NCBI GenBank assembly: GCA_026387715.1
Contig: JAPLLF010000756.1
Coordinates: 1 to 46,757, forward strand
Direction of reading: 5' to 3'
Source of the DNA: Pseudomonadota bacterium
GTDB lineage: Bacteria; Myxococcota_A; Polyangia; Haliangiales; Haliangiaceae
Length of the DNA stretch: 46,757 nt
Shown: positions 16,459 through 25,056 of the stretch, piece by piece
How the letters are laid out: every line of letters begins with the position of its first letter
How positions within the stretch are numbered: position 1 is the stretch's first letter
The notes under the pieces: model-generated
Told to the model about the DNA's origin: nothing
What the model saw: only the letters and a program-made list of their open reading frames with translations
The model's database searches: none
Translations under genes and position numbers: made by a program

Positions 16459-17413
16459 CGAGCTCGGCGGTGATCGCCGCCAGCGTGGCCTTCGCGCGCG
16501 GGCCCTCGTCGGCGCGCAACGTCACGCCACCGACGACGGGGTGACCGCCACCTCCGAACCGCGCGCACATCGCGCCGATGTCGTGGCGACGGGTCGTCGG
16601 TGACCACGGGTTCACCCCGACGGAGATCTTGATCCCACCGCCGCCGCGCGTGCCCGCGACCGTGTACTGACAGGTCGGGAACACGTAGTACCCGAGGAAG
16701 CCCGGGTTCCGCCCGTCCTCCTCGGCGAGGCGATCGAACACGACGACCTCGCCCTCCCAGCGGCCGAGCTCGCGCACGACCTCGATCTCGCGACCGCGCG
16801 CGGCGGCGATCTCGGCGACGACCGCCGTGACCTCGGGCCGCCGCTCGACGTCCGCGAGCGAGCCGCGCGACAGCCACTCGACGTAGCGCACCGTCTCCTC
16901 GCGCGTGCGCCCGTGCGCGAGGTACGCCGCGCAGCGCTGCGCGGGATTGGTGAGCGCGACCGCCTCCTCGGCGCTCTCGAAGCGCGCCGCGTCGATCACG
17001 TCGGCCCACGCCACCGCCGAGACGAGTCGAGCCGGCGGGTGCCAGTCCCACCCGGCGGCGAGCGCACGCGCCATGAGCCCGGCGCAGGACGGCGCGGCCG
17101 GGTCGAAGATCCGGGTCGCGCGCGAGGCTTGCTCGAACACCTCGCGCAGCGCGGGCGGCTGGAACGCGGTCGCGTGGTGATCGAACCACCAGCGCATCTT
17201 CGGATCGGCGCAGAACCGAAAGTCGACGCAGGCGTGATCGTCGCCGTCGAGCACGACCGTCTCGAACGGATCGCCGTCGCGATGGGTCATGCCGACGGGC
17301 ACGATCGTCGCGCCCGGGTCGACGACGTCGCGATAGAACGTCGCGAACAGCGCCGCGGACGTGGTCCCGTCGAAGCACGCGTCGTGGAAGAAGATCTTCA
17401 GGACTCGGGCCAC
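16445..17413 (-). CDS. DHH-superfamily phosphoesterase
   Basis: The 322-residue product has DHH/DHHA1 phosphoesterase features: an N-terminal metal motif FFHDACFDGTTSAALFATF (motif I, first His-Asp slightly altered), WWFDHHATAF (the DHH motif), an ADVID metal-site motif, and the C-terminal RFGGGGHPVVGGV (GGGH, DHHA1). Relatives hydrolyse cyclic dinucleotides, short oligoribonucleotides or inorganic phosphates; the substrate cannot be told from sequence. The GTG at 17413 is preferred because homologs start just before the first metal motif; an in-frame start at 17461 would run into the divergent gene at 17445. Confidence 0.8.
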   Translation of the reverse strand: MARVLKIFFHDACFDGTTSAALFATFYRDVVDPGATIVPVGMTHRDGDPFETVVLDGDDHACVDFRFCADPKMRWWFDHHATAFQPPALREVFEQASRATRIFDPAAPSCAGLMARALAAGWDWHPPARLVSAVAWADVIDAARFESAEEAVALTNPAQRCAAYLAHGRTREETVRYVEWLSRGSLADVERRPEVTAVVAEIAAARGREIEVVRELGRWEGEVVVFDRLAEEDGRNPGFLGYYVFPTCQYTVAGTRGGGGIKISVGVNPWSPTTRRHDIGAMCARFGGGGHPVVGGVTLRADEGPRAKATLAAITAELATTS

Positions 17414-17444
17414 GTGACCTGATCGATAGTAGTACAACCTGACC

Positions 17445-17945
17445 ATGTACGAGTGGCTCAAGGTCGCGCACCTGATCTCGCTGTTCCTGTGGATCGGCGG
17501 GCTGTTCGCGATCTACTGGATCCTCCGCCTCCACGTTCACGCCCCGGCGACGGTCCACGAGAAGCTCACGCTCATGGAGCGCTCGATCGCGATGGCGACC
17601 GACCTCGCGTGCACCGCGGCGATCATCGCCGGCGTCGGCCTCATCTTCGCCCAGACCCCCAACCTGTTCGCGAGGCCGGGCAACGGCTGGCTGCACATCA
17701 AGCTGACGGTCGTGCTGCTCGGGCTCCTGCCGATGCACGGGATGCTGCGCGCGAAGATCAAGCGGTTCGGCCAGGGCAAGATCACGCCGATCGGGAACTG
17801 GATCTGGACGGTGATCCTCGTGTCGATCACGATCATCACGATCATGGTGATCCGCGGGCCGGCGATGTTCGCCAAGCCGGTCCCCACGTCCGCGGCGATC
17901 CAGCCGACGCCGCCGACGATGGATCCCGCGCCCGCCCCGCGGTGA
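17445..17945 (+). CDS. hemJ: HemJ-like integral membrane protein (protoporphyrinogen oxidase candidate)
   Basis: The 166-residue protein has four predicted membrane helices. The N-terminal [20 protein letters not shown] has the conserved His of the HemJ/UPF0093 family, and [20 protein letters not shown] matches the family's conserved W-L-H-x-K-L helix. HemJ oxidises protoporphyrinogen IX to protoporphyrin IX in haem synthesis. A Pro-rich C-terminal tail is extra. The family is easily confused with CopD-like membrane proteins, so the call is probable. It matters here because the HemG/HemY-type enzyme at 26876-28073 appears broken. The GTGA overlap with dinB suggests co-transcription. Confidence 0.65.
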   Translation: MYEWLKVAHLISLFLWIGGLFAIYWILRLHVHAPATVHEKLTLMERSIAMATDLACTAAIIAGVGLIFAQTPNLFARPGNGWLHIKLTVVLLGLLPMHGMLRAKIKRFGQGKITPIGNWIWTVILVSITIITIMVIRGPAMFAKPVPTSAAIQPTPPTMDPAPAPR

Positions 17946-19129
17946 TCCTCCACGTCGACCTCGACGCGTTCTTCGCGGCCGTCGAGCAGCGCGATCGCCC
18001 CGAGCTGCGTGGCAAGCCCGTCCTCGTCGGTGGATCGGCGAAGCGCGGCGTGGTCGCCGCGTGCAGCTACGAGGCCCGCACGTTCGGGATCCACTCCGCG
18101 ATGCCGATGGCCGAGGCGCTGCGGCGCTGCCCGCGCGCGATCGTGGTGCCGCACCGGATGGAGCGCTACGCCGACGCGTCGCGCGGGTTCTTCCAGATCC
18201 TCGGCGACTTCTCGCCCGACGTCGAGGGGCTGTCGCTCGACGAGGCGGTCCTCGATCTCACCGGCACCGCGCGGCTGCTCGGCGAGCCCGCGGTGATCGC
18301 GCGCGCGATCAAGCAGCGCGTGCGCCAGGAGCTGGCGCTCGTCGCGTCCGTCGGCATCGCGCCGATCAAGCTCGCGGCGAAGATCGCCTCGGACATCGAC
18401 AAGCCGGACGGGCTCCGGGTCGTCCCGCCCGCCGAGCTGCTCGCGTTCCTCCACCCCCTCCCGGTCACGCGGCTGTGGGGCGTCGGCGAGACCACGCGCG
18501 GGATCCTCGCGACGATGGGCCTGGTGACGATCGGCGACGTCGCGCGCTATCCGGAGGCGTCGCTGGTCGCGCGGCTGGGGGCGCTCACCGGCCATCACCT
18601 CGCGGCGCTCGCGCGCGGCGAGGATCGCCGCCAGGTCGAGGCCGAGAGCGATCCGGTGACGATCGGGCATCGCGAGACGTTCGAGCACGACGTCGACGAT
18701 CGCGGCGAGCTCGCGGTGACGCTCCTCGATCAAGCGGACCGCGTCGCCCGGCGTCTGCGGGCCGCCGAGCTGCGCGCACGCGTCTGCGTGCTGATCCTCA
18801 AGTACGACGACTTCCGTGAGATCTCGCGGCGGACCACGCTCGCGGCGCCGACCAGCGATGGCGCGCTGCTCGGACGCACCGCGATCGAGCTACTCCACCG
18901 CGACGACCTCGCGATCGAGCCCCGCAAGGGCAAGCGGATCCGGCTGTGCGGCATCTCGGCGACCGGCCTGGTGCCGCGCGATGCGCCGCGGCAGCTCGGG
19001 TTCGACGAAGCGACGCGCGCGAAGGGCGAGCGGCTCGGCGAGGCCCTCGACAAGCTCGCGGCGAAGTTCGGCACCCGATCGGTCCGCCGGGCCGTTCACA
19101 TCGCCGACGATCCCGACGATCACGAATGA
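17942..19129 (+). CDS. dinB: DNA polymerase IV (Y-family, DinB)
   Basis: DinB is an error-prone translesion polymerase. The 395-residue protein starts at a GTG overlapping the previous stop ([17 protein letters not shown]). The first metal site is Asp6 and Asp8 in VDLDAF. Asp100 and Glu101 in [13 protein letters not shown] complete the catalytic set. The steric-gate region, a fingers segment ([20 protein letters not shown]), the helix-hairpin-helix ([20 protein letters not shown]) and a C-terminal QLGFD (beta-clamp binding, QLxLF-like) are all present. No LexA-type operator is recognisable upstream, where it is fused to the HemJ-like gene. Confidence 0.95.
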   Translation: MILHVDLDAFFAAVEQRDRPELRGKPVLVGGSAKRGVVAACSYEARTFGIHSAMPMAEALRRCPRAIVVPHRMERYADASRGFFQILGDFSPDVEGLSLDEAVLDLTGTARLLGEPAVIARAIKQRVRQELALVASVGIAPIKLAAKIASDIDKPDGLRVVPPAELLAFLHPLPVTRLWGVGETTRGILATMGLVTIGDVARYPEASLVARLGALTGHHLAALARGEDRRQVEAESDPVTIGHRETFEHDVDDRGELAVTLLDQADRVARRLRAAELRARVCVLILKYDDFREISRRTTLAAPTSDGALLGRTAIELLHRDDLAIEPRKGKRIRLCGISATGLVPRDAPRQLGFDEATRAKGERLGEALDKLAAKFGTRSVRRAVHIADDPDDHE

Positions 19130-19195
19130 TATCATGTGCCTGCGATCAGGGTTCCCAGATCGTGCGGCTCGCGTGTCATGGGATCGAGGCTCTTG

Positions 19196-20836
19196 ATGAA
19201 GGCATCTATCACGCTCGCGCTGGCGCTCGCGCTCACCCTCGCCACCGGGTCAGCGCACGCCGACGGCGATCCGATCGCGACCTACGCGCTCGTCCTGGGG
19301 AGTAATTCCGGCGGCCAGGGTCAGGTCGATCTGCACTTCGCCGAGGACGACGCCCGCCGCGTCGCCCAGGTCTTGACCGAGCTCGGCGGCTACGCGCCGA
19401 GGACCGTCGACGTCCTCCCGCACCCGACGCCCCAGCTCGTGCGCGAGCGGCTCGCCGCGCTGTCGACGACGATCTCCGCCGAGGTCGCGGCCGGCAAGCA
19501 GGTCCAGCTGTTCTTCTACTACTCCGGGCACGCACGCGCGACCGCGCTCGATCTCGGCAACGACCAGCTCCCGCTCGCCGAGCTTCGGCAGCGGCTGTTC
19601 GCGATCCCCGCGACGCTCACGGTCGTCGTGCTCGACGCCTGCCAGAGCGGCGCGTTCTCGCGCGTCAAGGGGGCGACGCCAGCCGCCGACTTCTCGTTCT
19701 CGAGCAAGCAGCACCTCGACGCGAGCGGCATCGCGGTGCTCGCGTCGTCGAGCGGCAGCGAGCTCTCGCAGGAGTCCGAGCAGCTCCGCTCGTCGTACTT
19801 CACGCACCACCTCCTCGTCGGCCTGCGGGGCGCGGGCGACGCCAACCACGACGGCCAGGTGTCGATCGACGAGGCGTATCGCTACGCGTATCACCAGACG
19901 CTGATCGCGACCGCCGAGACCGCCGTCGGCGGGCAGCACGTCTCGCTCGAGGTCGATCTCAAGGGGCACGGCGAGGTGCCGCTGTCGTATCCGCGCAAGG
20001 CGACCGCCGCGATCGAGCTCCCGCCCGCGCTCGAGGGCCAGACGCTCGTCGAGGACCGCCGGTCGCACACGGTCGTGGCGGAGACCTACAAGGCGAAGGG
20101 CACCGCGGTGCGCATCGCGGTCGCACCGGGCGACTACACGCTCGTCGTCCGTCAGGGCGATCGGCTGTCGCGATGTGACGTCGCCGCGAGCGCCACGAGC
20201 GTCGTCGATCTGGCGCGCTGCTCGACGGAGGCCGTCGTCGTGGCGACCCGCAAGGGTGGTGGCTTCGAGCATCCCCTGCGCGTCGAGCTCGCGCTCGCCG
20301 CCGGCGGCGAACGCGACGACGACTACACCCGGACCCTGACGAACTTCGGCTACAGCAACGCCCAGGAGGCCACCACCGGCGTCACCCTCACCGGGCTCCG
20401 ACGCATCCACCCGTACGTCTGGATCGGGGCGACCGGCGCGTTCGCGGGCGCCGCCGCCTGGCGGCGCGAGGGCGAGAATCATCCGCAGTCGTTCGAGTGG
20501 GCGACCTCGGAGCTGTTCGCCGTCGCGCACGGCGAGCTCCCGCTGGGGAGCGAGGGCTTCGCCTCGCGCCTGGCGGGCTACGTCCGCGTCGGGCTCGGCC
20601 TCGGGGTGGCGAGCACGCGATTCGTCGACGCGATGGGCACCGCCACCGACGAGCGGTTCCTCGGCGCCGCCGCGCTCGTCGCCGCGGGCTTCCACACCGG
20701 CTACGCCGAGACCGGCGGCTTCGGCATGTCTTTCGGTTACCAGGGCGAGTACGCCCCGATCATCTCGAACAACCTCGACCAGACCCACGCCAGCGGCGGC
20801 CATCGCCTCGTCGTCGGCGTGTCGTACGGTTTCTAG
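19196..20836 (+). CDS. Secreted caspase-fold (C14) protein with EF-hand-like loop and barrel-like C-terminus
   Basis: From the ATG at 19196 (GAGG six bases upstream) the protein is 546 residues: a signal peptide (MKASITLALALALTLATGSA), then a caspase/metacaspase domain with the catalytic dyad His112 in FFYYSGHAR and Cys149 in VVVLDACQSGAF. A loop reading DANHDGQVSIDEA resembles an EF-hand and is commonly seen after bacterial caspase domains. A PEGA-like region follows, and residues from about 355 alternate hydrophobic/polar and end in F (VVGVSYGF), as in outer-membrane barrels. It therefore probably acts outside the cytoplasm. It heads an operon with a secreted protein, an ECF sigma factor and an anti-sigma factor, so one possibility is proteolytic control of the anti-sigma periplasmic domain. 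An ATGATATCAT palindrome lies at 19126-19135 over the dinB stop. Confidence 0.85.
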   Translation: MKASITLALALALTLATGSAHADGDPIATYALVLGSNSGGQGQVDLHFAEDDARRVAQVLTELGGYAPRTVDVLPHPTPQLVRERLAALSTTISAEVAAGKQVQLFFYYSGHARATALDLGNDQLPLAELRQRLFAIPATLTVVVLDACQSGAFSRVKGATPAADFSFSSKQHLDASGIAVLASSSGSELSQESEQLRSSYFTHHLLVGLRGAGDANHDGQVSIDEAYRYAYHQTLIATAETAVGGQHVSLEVDLKGHGEVPLSYPRKATAAIELPPALEGQTLVEDRRSHTVVAETYKAKGTAVRIAVAPGDYTLVVRQGDRLSRCDVAASATSVVDLARCSTEAVVVATRKGGGFEHPLRVELALAAGGERDDDYTRTLTNFGYSNAQEATTGVTLTGLRRIHPYVWIGATGAFAGAAAWRREGENHPQSFEWATSELFAVAHGELPLGSEGFASRLAGYVRVGLGLGVASTRFVDAMGTATDERFLGAAALVAAGFHTGYAETGGFGMSFGYQGEYAPIISNNLDQTHASGGHRLVVGVSYGF

Positions 20837-20845
20837 GAGCCCCCC

Positions 20846-21421
20846 ATGAAGATCCGTTACCTGCTCGTGCCTGTCATCGTCTCCCAGCTTGGCGCGGGGG
20901 AGTGCGGCGGCCCCATCCTCGACGACAGCGGCTTCGATCTCTGGTGCGGCGACACGCTGTGCGCGTGGGGGCTCGAGCGCGGCCAGATCGCGCGCGTGCC
21001 GACGTGGCACGACGGCGATGCCGGCGTCGGCTTCATCGGCACCGACGTCGCGATCGACCAGCTCTCGAGCATCTCGTCGTTCGGCGAGACGTGCGTCGAG
21101 ATCTCGATGATCGCGGACATCGCCACCGACGCCGAGGTCGACGTGAACATCGACCTCGGCGACGACGGCGTCGTCGAGCGGATGGAGCACATCCCGACGG
21201 CCAGCTGGCAGCCGCTGGCATACACGTTCCTGATCTCGAACCCCACCGGCGGCGTGCGCTTCGAGGTCTCCAAGCGCGGCAACGGCGCCGCCGTGCTCGC
21301 GCAGCTCAAGGGCGTGAGCAACCCCGGCGCGTGCACCGGGCTCACCCCGATCACCCAGCTCCCCGCCGCGGCACCCGCGTGCCCGCGGGGTACCTTGGGA
21401 CCGGGTGGAACCTGTCCGTGA
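20846..21421 (+). CDS. Small secreted protein in the caspase/sigma-factor operon
   Basis: The 191-residue product begins MKIRYLLVPVIVSQLGAGEC, a signal sequence whose cysteine is preceded by Glu, so a lipobox is doubtful. The mature part has several cysteines and a beta-rich pattern (AEVDVNIDLGDDGVVERM, YTFLISNPTGGVRFEVSKRG) but no family I recognise. The start is 9 bp after the caspase gene with GGAG just upstream. Its end overlaps the next gene's GTG start by 17 bp, pointing to translational coupling with the sigma factor. It could be a substrate, inhibitor or signal for the neighbouring caspase; that is speculation. Confidence 0.65.
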   Translation: MKIRYLLVPVIVSQLGAGECGGPILDDSGFDLWCGDTLCAWGLERGQIARVPTWHDGDAGVGFIGTDVAIDQLSSISSFGETCVEISMIADIATDAEVDVNIDLGDDGVVERMEHIPTASWQPLAYTFLISNPTGGVRFEVSKRGNGAAVLAQLKGVSNPGACTGLTPITQLPAAAPACPRGTLGPGGTCP

Positions 21422-21896
21422 TCCCCAGTCGGCGTACCGCGCGTACGGGCCCGCGCTCGTGCGCAAGGCCGAGCGCATCCTCCGCAGCCGCGAGGATGCC
21501 GTCGACGTCGTGCACGCCCTGTTCGTCGATCTGATCCCGCGATGGAACCGCGACATGGACCTCCCCTACCTCTACAAGAGCGTGACGAATCGCTGCCTCA
21601 ACGCCGTGCGCGATCGCGCGACGCGCGCGCGCCTGCTCGAGCGTGAGGGCGCGTCGGTCGCGCCGGTGGCGCGCGTCCGGCTCGAGGACCACGTCGTCGG
21701 CCTCGGCCTCCTCGCGGCGCTCGTCGATCGTCTCGACGACGGCCACCTCGAGGTGCTCGTCGCGCGCTTCGTCGACGACCTGACGCAGGACGAGATCGCC
21801 GACCACCTCGGGTTGTCGCGCAAGACGATCGGCAAGCGGCTCGATCGGATCCGCGACGAGGTGATCGCGCTGCGTGGCTCGGAGGTCGCGTCGTGA
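21405..21896 (+). CDS. ECF-family RNA polymerase sigma factor
   Basis: The 163-residue protein has a sigma region 2 (SREDAVDVVHALFVDLIPRW and LPYLYKSVTNRCLNAVRDRA) and a C-terminal region 4 helix-turn-helix (LTQDEIADHLGLSRKTIGKR), the compact two-domain layout of extracytoplasmic function sigma factors. The GTG at 21405 overlaps the upstream gene by 17 bp, and its TGA overlaps the anti-sigma start. ECF factors usually drive their own operon plus a small regulon, so a promoter recognised by it may lie upstream of the caspase gene, but I cannot define it. Confidence 0.88.
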   Translation: MEPVRDPQSAYRAYGPALVRKAERILRSREDAVDVVHALFVDLIPRWNRDMDLPYLYKSVTNRCLNAVRDRATRARLLEREGASVAPVARVRLEDHVVGLGLLAALVDRLDDGHLEVLVARFVDDLTQDEIADHLGLSRKTIGKRLDRIRDEVIALRGSEVAS

Positions 21897-22510
21897 GGGA
21901 GGCGTGCATCGCCGAACCGATCTCGTGGCTGCGCCTCGAGCGGCACGTGCTCGGCCCCCGGGATCCGGGCATCGACGCGCACGTCGAGGCCTGCGCGGCG
22001 TGTCGGACGTGCCTCGCCGAGATTCGCGGCGATCTCGTCGTCCTCCGACCGCTCGCGCTGCCGGCGCCCACGCGGGCCCGCCGCCGGTGGTGGCTCCCCG
22101 CGTTCGGCGCCGGGCTCGCGGCCGCCGCGACGCTCGTCGCGCTCGTCGTGCGCCGCCCGGTACCGGCCGAGAACGTCGTGGCCGTGAAGGGCGGCGAGCT
22201 GGTGCTCGGCTTGATCCGCGCGCGCGACGGCGCGATCTCGGACGACGCGACGACGTTCCGGCCCGGCGATCGCTGGAAGGTGGTCCTCACCTGTCCGCCG
22301 GGCGCCGTGATCGGCGTCCGCGTCGAGGTGTTCGAGGTCGGCGGCCCGTCGGCGGCCCCGGATCATCCGCTCGCCGACGCGCCGCTCGTCTGTGGCAACC
22401 GGATCGCGCTGCCCGGCGCGTTCGCGCTCACCGGCACGTCGCCGAACCGCGTGTGCGTCAGGATCGACGACGAGGCGACCGCGTGCGTGACGATCCGCCC
22501 GGAGCGGTGA
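21893..22510 (+). CDS. Membrane anti-sigma factor with zinc-binding ASD-like N-terminus
   Basis: The 205-residue protein carries His30-x3-Cys34-x2-Cys37 (HVEACAACRTC), the zinc-coordination pattern of anti-sigma domains. One membrane helix follows (WWLPAFGAGLAAAATLVALVV, about residues 66-86). The roughly 120-residue extracytoplasmic domain contains FRPGDRWKVVLTCPPGAVIG, which resembles DUF4384-like domains often linked to bacterial caspases and sigma factors. It starts by a GTGA overlap with the ECF gene, the usual partner order. It probably sequesters that sigma factor until the extracytoplasmic domain senses a signal or is cleaved. Confidence 0.75.
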   Translation: MREACIAEPISWLRLERHVLGPRDPGIDAHVEACAACRTCLAEIRGDLVVLRPLALPAPTRARRRWWLPAFGAGLAAAATLVALVVRRPVPAENVVAVKGGELVLGLIRARDGAISDDATTFRPGDRWKVVLTCPPGAVIGVRVEVFEVGGPSAAPDHPLADAPLVCGNRIALPGAFALTGTSPNRVCVRIDDEATACVTIRPER

Positions 22511-22514
22511 CGCG

Positions 22515-22823
22515 TCACTCCAGGATGGGAGTGCGCCCGAACCGCCGCACGAACTCGTCGCGCAGCTTGGCCGCGAACGCGTCGAGCGCGACCTCCCCGT
22601 CGAGCTCGATCAGGTGACGGCACCACAGCTCGCGCGGGGCCAGCTCGGCGGCGAGCGCGACCGCCACCGTGCGTGCATCGCTAGCGTGCGCGTACCGGAC
22701 CATCGCGCTCTTGCCACGCGGGTAGTCGATCAGGCCCTGGGGCACGCGGAGCTGGAGCACGTTCTCGCCCGCTGGTGCGTGCGCGTACGCGTCGGCGAGC
22801 GAGTACCACGGCCCGAAGCGCAT
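22515..22823 (-). CDS. Small conserved protein divergent from a DNA methyltransferase
   Basis: The 102-residue product starts at an ATG at 22823 (MRFGPWYSLADAYAHAPAG) and contains LQLRVPQGLIDYPRGKSAMV, a motif I associate with small GIY-YIG-like myxobacterial proteins. I do not see a full nuclease signature, so the fold is uncertain. It is convergent with the anti-sigma gene (4 bp apart) and divergent from the methyltransferase, whose start is 26 bp away, so both must share a very short promoter region. Confidence 0.6.
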   Translation of the reverse strand: MRFGPWYSLADAYAHAPAGENVLQLRVPQGLIDYPRGKSAMVRYAHASDARTVAVALAAELAPRELWCRHLIELDGEVALDAFAAKLRDEFVRRFGRTPILE

Positions 22824-22849
22824 GGCCCGACTGTAGTACGTTGCCGGGC

Positions 22850-23770
22850 GTGAGCGAACGGATCGAGTTCGGGGCTTCCCCAGACGACGATCAGCCCGAC
22901 GATCGCGTGGTCCTGGGCGACGCGATCGAGGAGATCGAGGCGACGCCCGCCGGCTCGCTCGCCGCCATCTACATCGATCCGCCGTTCGGGACGGGCAGCG
23001 TGCAGCGCGGCCGCGGGCATCAGTACGCCGACCGCGCCGATGATCCCGACGCGTTCGTCGCCTGGCTCCTGCCCTACCTCGACGGCTCACGGCAGGCGCT
23101 CGCCGAGACCGGCTCGCTGTTCGTCCACCTCGACTACCGCGCCGTGCACTACGTCAAGGTCGCGCTCGATCGGCTGTTCGGGCGCGCGCGCTTCGTCAAC
23201 GAGATCGTGTGGTGCTACGCCGTCGGCGGCAAGTCGCGCCGTGGGTTCGGCCGCAAGCACGACACGATCCTGTGGTACGCGCGCGGCGCCGACTACGCGT
23301 TCTACCCCGACGACATCCGCGTCGCCCGACGCGGCGGATCGCACATGCGCGCCGTCGTCGAGAACGGCGTCGCGATCCAGGAGAAGACCGACCGCAAGAC
23401 CGGCCGGGTGTATCGCTACCCCGTGGCCGCGGGGAAGGTCCCCGAGGACTGGTGGACCGACATCGAGACGCTGAACCACTCGGATCGCGAACGGACCGGC
23501 TGGCCGTCGCAGAAGCCCGAGCGCCTCGTCGAGCGCGTGGTCCGCGCGGTGACCACCCCCCGGGATCGCATCGCCGACTGGTTCGCCGGGTCCGGCACCA
23601 CCGCGACCGTCGCCCAGCGGCTCGGACGCGGCTTCACGACCACGGATCGCGAAGCGGGCGCGATCGAGACCTGCATCGAGCGCCTGCGCGCCCAGGGGAC
23701 CACGCTCGCAGCGGCCGGGACGCCACCCGCCGCGATCGCGATTTTTCGTCGAGCGAGCCCGGTTCGTTAA
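22850..23770 (+). CDS. Site-specific DNA N6-adenine methyltransferase (beta-class, solo)
   Basis: The 306-residue protein has the catalytic motif IV (IYIDPPFGTG, D-P-P-F type) ahead of the SAM-binding motif I (DWFAGSGTTATVAQRLGR), the motif order of beta-class N6-adenine methyltransferases such as CcrM and Type III Mod subunits. WPSQKPERLVERV just before motif I is also typical. A GTG at 22850 begins MSERIEFGASPDDD. No restriction enzyme gene lies beside it, which suggests an epigenetic or orphan methyltransferase; the divergent 102-residue protein is the only close neighbour of unknown role. The target sequence cannot be read from the protein. Confidence 0.88.
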   Translation: MSERIEFGASPDDDQPDDRVVLGDAIEEIEATPAGSLAAIYIDPPFGTGSVQRGRGHQYADRADDPDAFVAWLLPYLDGSRQALAETGSLFVHLDYRAVHYVKVALDRLFGRARFVNEIVWCYAVGGKSRRGFGRKHDTILWYARGADYAFYPDDIRVARRGGSHMRAVVENGVAIQEKTDRKTGRVYRYPVAAGKVPEDWWTDIETLNHSDRERTGWPSQKPERLVERVVRAVTTPRDRIADWFAGSGTTATVAQRLGRGFTTTDREAGAIETCIERLRAQGTTLAAAGTPPAAIAIFRRASPVR

Positions 23771-23829
23771 GCTAACTGGTCGGCTTACTTGCGACGACAC
23801 GACCGCTCGGGTGACACTTTTTCTGCTCG

Positions 23830-25053
23830 ATGGCCGCTGACCAAGATGAAATCCCCGGCGGCTCTCCGGTGGCACTTGCGCCGCCGAGCGTGACGCTGCA
23901 AGCGTGGCTCTCGACCGACATCGGGATGGTGCGCGAGCACAACGAAGACTCCGCCGTCAGCGTGCCGGAGCACGGGTTCTTCGTGGTCGCCGATGGCATG
24001 GGCGGGCACGCCGCGGGCGAGGTCGCCTCGGCGATGGCCGTGGCGACCGTCAAGCAGTCGCTCGAGGAGGCGAAGGCCGAGATCGACGCCTTCATCGCGG
24101 CGCCGACCGACGGCGGACGCCGCGGCCTCGTCAGCCTCCTCCAGAACGCGGTGCTCTCCGCCCACCAGGCGGTGTTCCAGCGTGGCCAGGCGGAGCCCGA
24201 CAAGGCCGGCATGGGCACGACCCTCGACGTCGTCTTGATCGCCGGCCCCGAGGCGTTCGTCGCCCACGTCGGCGACAGCCGCACGTACCTGATCCGCGAC
24301 GCGCGGACCTCGCAGATCACGACGGACCACACGGTGGCCGAGGTGCTGGTCATCGAGGGCAAGCTCACGATCGAGGAGGCGCAGGTCTCGCCGCTCCGCA
24401 CGATCCTCGTGAACGCGATCGGCGTCAGCGCGGACGTCGGCGTCGAGATGGCGCACGTCACGCTCAAGAGGCACGACCGCCTGCTGCTGTGCAGCGATGG
24501 CCTGCACGACTACTTCCCGTCCGACGAGGAGATCGCCCAGCGGTTGTCGGCGGACGCGCCGGGTGAGGCGCTCAGGGAGATGGTCGAGCTCGCGAAGACG
24601 CGCGGCGGCCACGACAACATCACCGGCGTCGCGATCCTGATCACCAACGTGTCGGACAGCGTGCCGGGGCTCATGGAGCCCGATACGACGCTCCCCGTGA
24701 GCTCGTCGGACGCCACCAACCCGTTCGCCGTCGACGAGCCGACGGAGACCGCGTTCCCGCCGCCGGTGGGTGCCCTGCCGATGCGCGACCCTCATCAGCT
24801 CCGCGCGACCCAGCCCATGCGCGCGATGGGTGACCTCGACAACCTCGCGAAGCTGGGCGCCGTCGGCGGCAACCCGAGCAGCCCCGACGCGACCGCCGCG
24901 ACCGATCCGGGACCGCTGACCGACGTCGACGTGACCACCGACATGGCGCCGGTGAAGGCCTCCAAGGGCGCGCCGATCGCGCCGGCTTCGACCGCCGATA
25001 CCGAACCCGCCCGGCCGACCACGTCGACCGACGACAAGCCGACCGAGGAATAG
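23830..25053 (+). CDS. PP2C-type serine/threonine phosphatase
   Basis: The 407-residue protein has a complete PPM/PP2C catalytic domain (about residues 20-270): [24 protein letters not shown] (metal-binding DGxGGH), [28 protein letters not shown] and GGHDNITG. The domain dephosphorylates Ser/Thr residues, often on targets of Hanks kinases. A Pro/Thr/Ala-rich tail of about 130 residues without a membrane segment follows. It stands alone on the plus strand; its stop is three bases from the convergent rsm22 stop. The kinase at 10471 is a candidate counterpart. Confidence 0.93.
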   Translation: MAADQDEIPGGSPVALAPPSVTLQAWLSTDIGMVREHNEDSAVSVPEHGFFVVADGMGGHAAGEVASAMAVATVKQSLEEAKAEIDAFIAAPTDGGRRGLVSLLQNAVLSAHQAVFQRGQAEPDKAGMGTTLDVVLIAGPEAFVAHVGDSRTYLIRDARTSQITTDHTVAEVLVIEGKLTIEEAQVSPLRTILVNAIGVSADVGVEMAHVTLKRHDRLLLCSDGLHDYFPSDEEIAQRLSADAPGEALREMVELAKTRGGHDNITGVAILITNVSDSVPGLMEPDTTLPVSSSDATNPFAVDEPTETAFPPPVGALPMRDPHQLRATQPMRAMGDLDNLAKLGAVGGNPSSPDATAATDPGPLTDVDVTTDMAPVKASKGAPIAPASTADTEPARPTTSTDDKPTEE

Positions 25054-25056
25054 CGC

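Noticed and set aside
19126-19135. ATGATATCAT as a sigma-factor operator for the caspase operon
   Set aside because: A 10-bp palindrome spanning the dinB stop codon is too short and lacks a second copy to support a role.
23771-23829. Intrinsic terminator after the methyltransferase gene (TTTTT run)
   Set aside because: No stable GC hairpin precedes the T run; it lies just before the phosphatase start codon.
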